Below are positions 55,520 to 64,000 of a stretch of 64,000 bases of DNA, in pieces (the first letter of the stretch is position 1; each line of letters starts with the position of its first letter). The stretch spans positions 1 to 64,000 of the forward strand of contig JAOBSW010000621.1 of NCBI GenBank assembly GCA_026214975.1, in the 5' to 3' direction. Source of the DNA: Gentiana macrophylla. Taxonomy: Eukaryota > Streptophyta > Magnoliopsida > Gentianales > Gentianaceae. A program made the position numbers and the translations under genes. The notes below the pieces were generated by a model. The model was given only the letters and a program-made list of their open reading frames with translations, was not told where the DNA came from and did no database searches.

Positions 55520-55860
55520 CAAACCTTGTAAATTTTATTAAATGAAAAGGAGTGGGTTACAAGGTTTTTGAGCCCTCCCGGCCTCCCAAAAAACGTACAC
55601 GTGTCCTCAATGTACTTCCCCCATCTCCTTAAAACCCTAGTCCAGAAAACCCGATTTGGGAAAAACCGGGTGCTAAACCACCTATCTTTCATTTATTGTT
55701 TCTTCTCTTAGCATTTCCTTTGTGAAACGCATATGAAATGTCTTGGCACGTTTGTTTGCTAGATATGGTTCGCACACTGAAGGATTCGCTTAAATGCAAT
55801 CGTTGTTTTCCTCGGGGAAAAAAAATTTCATGTTCTTGTTTTCTTTCTAATTTCTCTCTC
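55345..55860 (+). repeat. Inverted copy of the DUF26 3' segment
   Basis: Read on the minus strand, this resembles 53950–54260 (cttctgaggaccac, cctttgtgaaa, ggttcgcac, gcttaaat.caatcgttgttt). It therefore faces away from the broken DUF26 gene beside it. No DUF26 coding sequence accompanies it. It is interrupted by the insertion at 55479–55676. Confidence 0.65.
55479..55676 (-). mobile_element. Short LINE/SINE insertion with 14-bp target duplication
   Basis: The direct repeats ACCACCTATCTTTC at 55465–55478 and 55677–55690 flank 198 bp. On the minus strand it ends in taataaaatttacaaggttt followed by a long poly(A) (T tract at 55479–55519), a LINE-type 3' end. Confidence 0.85.
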
Positions 55861-56007
55861 AATCTAATTTAATTTTGAAAGATGTTGGAAATACAAGAAT
55901 GAGCTTAGTTTCCTTTAGAAAGGAAAAGGAAAAAACAAAGTATGTTGGATCGACATTGACCCTTCTTGCTATACTATGGTTGACTGAGTCCTCTTTCTAG
56001 TATTAGT

Positions 56008-56209
56008 CACTACAAAAAACTTGCTTTTAAGCGGTGGATTTTAGCGGCGGTTTTTTTATTTCACCGGTAGTGATGTGGTTTAGCGGTGATATTTGTATCT
56101 CCGCCGGAAAACAAGTCAGAAGTTCCTTGTATCATATATTTAACGGCGGATTAAAAAAATCCGCAGCAAAAACCTTTTTTAGAATGTTGTTTTTGATATC
56201 TAAAAAAAG
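56008..56209 (+). mobile_element. CACTA-like transposon terminus
   Basis: It starts CACTACAAAAAAC and continues with subterminal repeats of the agcggtggattttagcggcgg / ttaacggcgg type, as in plant CACTA elements. The opposite end (gttttttgtagtg) is not visible in this window, and a Stowaway MITE is inserted at 56212. Confidence 0.5.
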
Positions 56210-56211
56210 TA

Positions 56212-56443
56212 CTCCCTCCGTCTCAAAATGTTTGAGACATTTCCTTTTTTAGCCGCTTACGAAAAGTCTAATTAATCCTTGGAATTTCGTTAATTGATGT
56301 AATATTATTAGGGTTATGATAAAGTGAAACTTAAAGTACATAAATGTAAAAAGTATTAGATCATTTGATGAAATTCGAAAGATTAATTAGACTTTAAATA
56401 ATATTGAAAATCAAACGTCCCAAACATTTTGAGACGGAGGGAG
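56212..56443. mobile_element. Stowaway MITE with perfect 25-bp termini
   Basis: With the flanking TA, the left end tactccctccgtctcaaaat(gtttg) is exactly repeated inverted at 56421–56445. TA target duplications lie at 56210–56211 and 56444–56445. It is noncoding and 232 bp long. Confidence 0.9.
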
Positions 56444-57282
56444 TATTAATTACGGTGGATTTATCATTGCCACTGATAAATTAAACATAATACCCGATTT
56501 TTTTGAAGTCTGGATCCCAAACGGACGATTAGTCAAAATTATACCCTACCATACCATCACTGAGGCTTTTAGCCTCGCTCCTCCTCTCATTGATCTCATG
56601 CTGCCAGAGTCTAGCTCTCATCACATCACAGAGGGTTTTAGCCTAGCTCCATTTGGTATTTTTCCGACGTCATTTTCGATGTCATATTCATAATAACAAT
56701 GAAAAAAATAGAACAGTTGATTTTGAGTCTATTACATTGTTTTCACTATAGTGGAACAAGCTAGTGAATGTGTAAGCATTTTCACAATAGAATCAATGAT
56801 TTCTCCTCATCACATTCCTTTTCACTTCTTTGATTCCTATTTTTTCTAGGAATAAGGGTCCTAAAATACACAATATGAAAGATGTCAGGCAAAAGGGACT
56901 ATAAGAAAATATTTTTGTCAAAAGGACATTTCACTAGTGAAATTGAAAGTGAATTACGTTGATCTTCTGCACAAAACCAACGTAATTCACTATCATTTTC
57001 ACTAGTGAAATGTACTTTTTGACAATTTTTTTCTTCTTCTAATAGTCCTAAAATCATGACATCTGTCTAAATGTATCATAATTGACAATTACCTATTTTT
57101 TTTATTTTTTTCTTGTGTTTTATTCTCCTTCCTCTTAAAAGAATAATAAAAAATAAAGTTAAATTAATAAGATTAAATTAACAAATGTACAAAGTCTCGG
57201 CTAAAGTCTTAATTTTTTTTAATTACAATTGAAATTAATGAATAAACTATAGTCTATAACTATTTACAACCACACGCAAATT

Positions 57283-57962
57283 TTATGGTGGTGCAGTGCA
57301 AAGTATGAGCAGTGATCCAGAACCAATAGGAAATCAAAAAAACACATAGGCCCGACTGTGTAAAATATAAATGTCATGTCTTTACAAACTTACACCTCTT
57401 TTAAGATTCCTATTGGAGGAACGAAAGAGAATTCCTACTGGAGGAACAAGTATGACATGCAGGGGCGGATGCAGGATCCTGGGTGACAGGGGGCGATAAT
57501 TCTAAAGCTTTTTTACAATCTGAAAAATGTATAGTAGTGTTTTTTGGTCTCTTGGATCCGCAAGGCAAGAAAAACTAATGTATATCGTAAAAAAAACACA
57601 ACTATATATTATGCGCTATATAAAGGAAAATAACAATAGTATATATCAAAGAATCCGAATAGAATAACTCTTTACTACTATTAATAAAAACTTCAAACAC
57701 TAAAAATAATGTTTTTGAGGGAAACCAACATGTCAAATCTTATTATTATTTTGTTTAAAATGTATCACTTTGGTAATAGTTATGTATTTTTTTTACATGA
57801 TAAAAATTTTATGTCAAATTATCCTATTATTAAGGACGAATATAAATTTTTTGAGGGAAAAAAATCCATAATACACATAATAGTGTTATTATCCGGATCC
57901 GAGAGGGGGGCGAGTTCCCCCTAGGGAAAGGGTGCATCCGCCCCTGATTACATGGTGGTCCA
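57283..57962. mobile_element. Inverted relative of the 53258 element, split by a hAT MITE
   Basis: Outer parts 57283–57459 and 57947–57962 align to 53430–53258 in reverse (gatccag.accaata, aaaaaacacata, gtgtaaaatat, catggtggtcc). The middle is the separate insertion at 57460–57946. Confidence 0.6.
57460..57946. mobile_element. hAT-type MITE (487 bp)
   Basis: The ends CAGGGGCGGATGCA and TGCATCCGCCCCTG are perfect inverted repeats. The flanks atgacatg (57452–57459) and attacatg (57947–57954) match 7 of 8. The interior is AT-rich and noncoding. Confidence 0.85.
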
Positions 57963-58828
57963 TACGCTGAAAGATAAATTATCCCCTCCAGAGGGATTTG
58001 GACTCAGCTCTGGCCAGTTGAGCTAGGCTTCATCGACAGCTAAAGGCATATTTACTTTGATGATCATTGTTTTCTAATCTTTTTACTTTTTAAGTTAAAA
58101 GATATATACAAAAACAAGTATATATCCCCCATTAAAAAACAAGTATATATGACTAAAATCGACTTGTATTCTAATCATTTTCCTTTTTTGGAAAGTTACA
58201 AAGGGAATCGGGACTAAACATGTGTTAGGTGCTTATTGATCTAGTGTATTCCTTCTATTTTTACTTAACTAAAAGGCCCTTTTCAATAAGTAGCGAAGGC
58301 CTCGAAATTTCAAAAAGCTGCTGCCTGGAGGTGTATACTGATGGCGGATCTATATACAAACAAGGAGGAAGAATCGTCCCTTCAATTCGAAAAAAATCTA
58401 CTAAAATATGTAGTTTGCACCCTCTTATAGTTTATTTATTTGTATGTTAAAAAAATTTATTCCCCTACCCGAGATCCTGCGTCCACCATTGGATGTATAT
58501 AAACACTTTTCATCAAATTATTCCGAAATTTTCAATGTTGGAATTTCTATTTTAAGGGTAGATCGTTGTATTATGATCTGTGTATATTTCAAAAGTAACA
58601 AGGCAAGCATATGAGAACAAAAATGACATTAATTTTCAATCTTTGTATTTTTCCAAAGTTACAAAGTGAGTAGGACTTTCAATGTTTGGATTGCGTTTTT
58701 TGTTTTTTTATTAGCTTAGATTTTGGTTCTCGTATCTGTCTCTTTTTCAGAATTTACAAAGCAAATTAAAGTATGACAAAAAGCACGTACGATTAATGAA
58801 TTAGAGAGAAACCTGCTGGCCGGCAGAA

Positions 58829-58925
58829 GGATGGAGGCGGATATATCAATGGATTTTTGAACTATTTAACTGCAAAAAATGCGGGATTAAATCAAACCAT
58901 AAAACAATCAGCATCAATTAAGCAA
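58829..58925 (+). promoter_or_regulatory. Orphan right-facing DUF26-type upstream block
   Basis: It reads gatggaggcggatatatcaa, then gaactattta, aaaccata and atcagcatcaa, matching the upstream and leader block of the DUF26 genes, on the plus strand. What follows is an inverted 5' fragment of a DUF26 gene rather than a gene in the same direction. Confidence 0.6.
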
Positions 58926-59132
58926 GCAATTAATTATTAGCAACAAGAAAGAATATATCCCGACATGGTAGAGGCTGGGATCGTCGTATGTCGGATCTTT
59001 AATATCGCAAGCTGACACCAACTCGACCGTGTTCGGGTTGCACTTCACAGTGCTACAGTACTGTCCAAACATCAATATTGCAACAAACACCATGACATTG
59101 ACGGTGAAGGTCACCGGATTCACCACCTCCAT
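58914..59132 (-). pseudogene. 5' fragment of a DUF26 gene
   Basis: It starts at 59132 with MEVVNPVTF, a signal peptide (VFVAILMFGQYCS) and the beginning of the secreted domain (SACDIKDPTYDDPSLYH), then runs into unrelated hydrophobic sequence. The C-X8-C-X2-C region is missing. It is inverted relative to the upstream block at 58829. Confidence 0.75.
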
Positions 59133-59201
59133 TGATGTGGTGTTCTATTGAGAACAATGTTCTCGATGGTTTAGAGAATGCTGTTGTCCAACCCTCCCAT
59201 T

Positions 59202-60428
59202 TGTTGGGGTAGTTGTCGTGTGTGGAGTGATTTACGGAACAGATCCGTAATTCACGGATGAAATTACGGATAATTAAATGCACAAAATAAAACTCGAAAT
59301 TAAAAATTAGTTTTATAATGTAGATCTAACACATCAAAGCAACTATGGTTTAGATCTAATAAATCAACACAAGTAAATGATAGATCTAATGACGATTAAG
59401 ATCTAAATGCATTAAACTATCACAATCTGATCCGACTTGAATGTAAAGCAATATAAAATGCATAAATAAATGACAAACCGAGGCGAGTATGAAACTCTAT
59501 CCTTAAGACAAATTGCTCTCGGTATGGTGCATACACGGTAGTGAGTCAGAATCTGTCTCCCAAGATACAACGGCTTTACGCCCTCTCGGATTTAGAGGCA
59601 CTTTAAAAATCCGAGCCCGGCGAACTTACATAGTGCTCCGACTTCTATTCGACTCAATATCTTGATCTATATGACTGACTCTTTGTGGTGGAAAGACACA
59701 AGAGTAAAAATCATGCTTAAACTCTCATCCATGGGGTTCTTTATATAGTGGAGAGGAGGAACCAATGCTCTCAAATATGATTGGCCGAGACACATCATCA
59801 AACTTTTCCCCTTGGAAAAGTAATGGCCAACTTCTCCCTCAAGGAAAGAAGCTTGGGGCGTGTAGGACACCCTTGGCCGAATTCATCATTGCTTCCGATT
59901 GGTCGGATGACATGTTCTCTGAATTCTGATTGGTCGAATGACACAATCACATTCCAAAATTAATTTTATGGTTAATTTCATAAAGAAATTTTGCCCAAAA
60001 AATTAATAGTAACACCCAAACCGAGCTCGAGCTCGAAAGCACTCAGCTTGACTGGACGCAAGAATAGGCGCGTGTGGAAATATCTAAGTCCTCCCTCCTG
60101 CACAAAAGTGTCTTGCCCCTTGGGGCACATTTATAAGAGCATACACTAGCCCTTATATATGGAGCTCAAGTCTCTCATCTTTCCAATGTGGGATATTGAG
60201 TTGAGGTACACTCTTCAACTCTCATCTCCAACACATTTTCAACCAACTTTAGGCATTAATTTCTCATTCACCCGATATCCGAATCGAGTGATTCAAAAGC
60301 CCATCATCAACTACTCCGTATGGAGTATTTAATGATATCATTAACTCTCGATGACATACATCGGAGTCTATCCGTAATTCGCGCTAAAGTTGACCATTCA
60401 ACCCTTTAAAAGGGCTTTTTCTCCAACA
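59202..60428 (-). mobile_element. Solo LTR (1.2 kb) with CCATT target duplication
   Basis: On the minus strand it begins TGTTGGAGAAAAAGCCC and ends CTACCCCAACA. CCATT flanks both sides (59197–59201 and 60429–60433). A leftward TATA box (TATATAAAGAACCCC) lies near 59740–59755. There is no internal region or second LTR, so it is a solo LTR of a copia-like family. It landed 65 bp upstream of the DUF26 fragment start. Confidence 0.9.
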
Positions 60429-60751
60429 CCATTTTATTGTCCAAACCTACAATTATGATTATCATCAAATAAAAGGTGGCCCGTGCATCTCTTATTCTTG
60501 TGACGATCCGATTTATGTTCATGCTAGTTGCAAATCCAGTCTGACGGATGAAGACGCCGCCTTTCGTGCCTAAGTGGCTGCAAAGTCCCGTATTCAAACC
60601 AATTGTCTCCTGAGTGTTGGGGCTATGCTTGAACTTGTTGGTTGTTACATCAGGTATGAGATCGAACCACGAATTCACCGATTAGTCTGGATCAATGGAG
60701 CTATTGATGATGAAGAAGAAGCGCGCACTTTAAGCGTTATGTTTCACAATA

Positions 60752-60754
<3 letters not shown>

Positions 60755-60812
<58 letters not shown>
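60755..60812. repeat. (TA)n microsatellite
   Basis: About 29 TA units. Confidence 0.95.
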
Positions 60813-60814
<2 letters not shown>

Positions 60815-61234
60815 TCGGTCATCTTTACTTAATTTTCAGTATTAATTAATGCTTGTTGTGCTTTATTTTTTGTTGTGGTGGTGTTGTTTTTTTGTTTTGT
60901 TTTACCGGCTGATGTTTTGGTATGTTTTACATTAATTTGAATAAAAATAGTTAATTAGTACTAATTAAAGCTGTTTTTAGAGGTTAAGAAAGTTTAAATT
61001 GAAAGTTTAAGGCTGTTTTTACTCCTATTTATGTTACGGGTGTTGGAGGGAATTGAAGGAGTTGATGGAAAAAATTACACAGATAAAGAATGAACAATTT
61101 GAATGAAACTCCAAGGCACGCAATGAGCGTTGTAATTTAAGAGATGTTTCGCCCCTATAAAGCCACTTGGGTTTCACGTGAAAATCTCTCTCAGGATACA
61201 ATAGGGATACATTTGATTTAAAGAGTGACTTGTT

Positions 61235-61305
61235 TGAATCAACACGAGGATATTGTATGTCAGATCCTTAATATTGCTAGCCGAACTCATATATCCGCCT
61301 TATTA
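61235..61305 (-). pseudogene. Very short DUF26 gene fragment
   Basis: The stretch gatattgtatgtcagatcct, then taatattgctagccgaactc, matches 58978–59020 of the DUF26 fragment (gatcgtcgtatgtcggatct). Only about 60 bases are preserved. Confidence 0.55.
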
Positions 61306-61662
61306 ACACGACTTATATAACATGAAATAAGTGGTGTTAATTAGATATTGAGGCGTTTCAGATATGTTGTGACGTTTTTAAGCGCCACTTATATTCCTGT
61401 CGCTATAGATCGCTCTAAATAAGCATCTATAAAACGGCATTGAAAACGCCTTATTACATGGAAAATAGATGCACATAAAAGCACCTTAACATAGGCGAAT
61501 TGAATACAAAAAAGCGCCTCCACATGCACTCATCAGGTGCTCCAAAGCACTCTTCAGGTCCAGTGCCGCCAGGTCAATATAATTTTAATTATATAATCAA
61601 TATTTAGATATTTTTTCACAATTATATATATAATAAGACAGTATTCACTACCGTAAACCAAG

Positions 61663-61930
61663 GGCGGACCCAGCATAGGAGATGGGGGGTGCATGGACCC
61701 CACTCAATATTCCGGGCGAAGTTACTAGTATACCCCTCTAATAATATTAAAAATATGTATGTATACATTTTCAGACACTTTTTAGTGTAATTATGTGTTT
61801 AGTTCAACTGGTTAAAAGCTCTGTTATACACCTTAAGGTCACTGGTTCGAATCTTGGGTGATGCATGTTTTTTTCACCTTTTTTTTTAATCTGGCCCCCA
61901 CTGGAAAATTTTCCTGGGTCGCTGCCGTAA
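61663..61930. mobile_element. Possible hAT-like element with tRNA-like core
   Basis: The imperfect inverted ends agggcggacccag and ctgggtcgctgcc bracket a sequence with tagttcaactggtt and ggttcgaatct, which resemble the pol III A and B boxes. I see no cloverleaf, so it is not a functional tRNA gene. Confidence 0.4.
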
Positions 61931-62149
61931 ACAATCAACTTCGCGTATTCACTAAAGCTTCTCATCTGGTTTTTCTTGTACCTCAAGATTTCTCATCCAG
62001 TCAAGAAGCATGGACATATATACAGTTGAACTGCAAGAGACAAATTCCGGTTCTCCCACTATATATGGCTTCTCTAAGCGAATTTGACTAACATGTAGAA
62101 CAGTAGAAGTGAATCCATAAGCTAGGATTAACAACACTGAAAAGTCTCT

Positions 62150-62395
62150 TTGATACCGTCGATCGGTACCGGGATTAACAAACGATACCGTCTATCTACT
62201 ATCTTTTTAGAGGAATGAGTAGACTCTATATTCGTGACTCACTTTCCCGGTTACCATTTCCACGGGTTATGCCAAAATGGTCGAGGATTAAGGAATGCAC
62301 TACTTAGCCTACCGTACGCCAAATCAAATGTCACCCGTGAAAAGACAGGAATATATAATCATATCACGATTAATATTCAGTCCATAAATGGTCAT
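62150..62395. mobile_element. LTR fragment related to the 32947–48537 solo LTR
   Basis: The order gggattaacaaa, catcta, agaggaatgag and tatattcgtga resembles 47905–47980 of the solo LTR. It has no ends or target duplication and is probably an old remnant. Confidence 0.4.
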
Positions 62396-62399
62396 CTAG

Positions 62400-63911
62400 T
62401 AATTTAATTAGAATCTCATATAAATTATGTATATGGTAAATAATAATATGTAAAATAATATAAATAAGATTTATTTATTGAAGGAGTGGTTTAAAATGAC
62501 AAAAAGAGGGGGAAATAGAAATCAGGACAGTGAAAATATAAATTGTGTGATAAAGACAAATCCACTATTTCTTTGCTGTGATGGAACTCGCCAAATCTAA
62601 TGATTCAATATCATGTTGGAATAAGGGACGTAATGCCTTTTCTACTAGAAAAAATTTTCATTGTCGCTTTCAGATATTTTTACATGTCAAATTATCTTTT
62701 TAATAATAAACCCATATTTAATTTATGTAACTAATTAAAGTGACAATTAATTTGATTAAGCAATGTGTACAAAAGTATATTTTCAAATTATTGATAATTT
62801 TGATGATAGTGATCGTACGTCTTATCATTTAAAAATGCTTTATTGTGAAAAATGACCATTCGCAAATAAAAATATGCAAAAATACATGCAGACTTCCATT
62901 TCTCCACAATTTAGACATTTTCTTTCCTAGTTAATTATAAAATGAATATATTTTTGATCTAAACGTCAAATGATCGTAATTTCACCGCATCGTTTTTTCG
63001 TGCTTTTTATTTTGATATGTCATTTGATATTTTTCCGACCACATTTTTGAAGTAATTTTATAAAAACAATGAAAAAGTTGAACAGTTTATTTGGGGTCAT
63101 AACATTGTTTTCAATGGAGCTTTGTCGAAATAACACTATCGGAGATAAAGACAAATGAATGACTACCACCTCTCTTGTTAAATACCACTCCCATTTTCGT
63201 GTTTTAGGTGTTTTTGGAATCAAACTAAACCCTAATTAGGAACGGAGAACCCAATATGGAATTTGTGTACCTTAAAATCGTGCATGTTCATGAAAAAAAT
63301 GGGAGAAAATCGCGAATCAAAATCGTTTGTTTTTGCCTTGGGTGGTATTTCCACAAATACACCACAGAATGGGTGGCATTTCAGAAAAAATCTCTTGATT
63401 TGTTGGTTCACAGCTCCTTCAAAAAAAAAAAAAAAAAAAAAAATTTGTTTTCACAGTAGTGGAACAATGAATGTGATAGCATTTTCACAATAGAATCAAT
63501 GGTTTGTCCTTTTCACATTATTTTTTCACTTACTTGATTCTTTTTTTTTTTTTTTTTTTTTTCTGTTTGTTCTTGTTTTTTATTATCATTATCTCTTAAA
63601 AAATAAAAAATAAAGAAATAAGTTAAATTGATGCGATTAAATTAACAAAAGTAGAAAGTGGCCGGCTAAAGGCTTATTTACTTTGATGATCATTATTTTG
63701 TAATCTTTTCAAAATTTCAAAGATACAATTATACAAAAACAAGTATATGTGACTAAAATTGACATCTTCAATGTTCTTTTCTAGGAAAGTTACAAAGGAA
63801 ATCGGACTAAACATGACATTATCAATTTTAGATGCTTATTTATCAAGTCTCCTAGTCTTTGTATATGTAGGAAGAGAGTAGGACTAAAAATGACAATTTT
63901 AAAAATTTACG
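62400..63911. repeat. Duplicated upstream DNA of the DUF26 cluster
   Basis: Blocks resemble 51940–52060 (aaatccactattctttgc), 56660–57190 (gaacagtt..tttt, cactatagtggaac, catttcacaatagaatcaatg) and 58030–58240 (ctttgatgatcatt, aagtatatatgactaaaat, aaagttacaaag). This shows that a segment upstream of a DUF26 copy was duplicated. No gene is supported within it. Poly(A) and poly(T) runs lie at 63421–63443 and 63541–63562. Confidence 0.6.
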
Positions 63912-64000
63912 AATGGACGGAGGCGGATATAACAATAGATTGTGGAACTATTTAAGGATCAAATTAATGAAAACCATATAACAGTAATTAGCATCACAAC
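63912..64000 (+). promoter_or_regulatory. Upstream block of a further DUF26 copy beyond the window
   Basis: It reads ggaggcggatataacaatag, attgtggaactattta, then aaaccatataacag and agcatcacaac, the same order as upstream of the intact gene at 48697. A right-facing DUF26 gene is expected just past 64000. Confidence 0.6.

Noticed and set aside
61797..61865. tRNA gene
   Set aside because: A- and B-box-like motifs are present but no acceptor, anticodon or T stem pairs properly.

Overview
The window is nuclear DNA of a flowering plant, most likely a eudicot. It is AT-rich, its genes are split by short GT–AG introns, it contains a nuclear gene for a chloroplast NDH subunit (ndhT), and it is full of plant-type transposable elements. 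I cannot name the species from sequence alone.

Region 1 (1–30 kb) is gene territory with long repeat-filled gaps. It holds a decayed CONSTANS-like B-box gene (424–2736, minus), about 13 kb of AT-rich DNA with LINE and MITE remnants, a CC-type glutaredoxin (15840–16151, minus), a block of foldback-like and minisatellite DNA (17.6–21.0 kb), ndhT (21100–22115, plus), a BTB–NPH3 gene with five exons (22373–25326, minus) and a complete seven-exon five-finger CCCH protein gene (26918–29774, minus). These genes are not functionally linked to each other as far as the sequence shows.

Region 2 (32.9–48.5 kb) is a nest of retrotransposons that can be resolved to the base. A Ty3/gypsy element of the Tat type (33063–46872, transcribed leftward, target duplication AACGC) sits inside a solo LTR (32947–48537, target duplication GGACA). 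That solo LTR sits inside one copy of a segment which is duplicated, without the insertion, at 53.9–54.2 kb. The Tat element carries gag-protease, RT–RNase H, a decayed second RNase H and integrase on the minus strand. Between integrase and its 3' LTR it carries an oppositely oriented gene with its own TATA-like box and apparent introns. A probable further solo LTR (36189–38232) lies inside it.

Region 3 (48.6–64 kb) is a rearranged cluster of small secreted DUF26 (Gnk2-homologous) genes. There is one intact copy, one broken copy, one 5' fragment, one very short fragment and right-facing orphan promoters. Inserted among them are a clean solo LTR (59202–60428, CCATT), hAT-like elements, a Stowaway-type MITE with perfect 25-bp termini, a short LINE insertion and a 413-bp tandem duplication.
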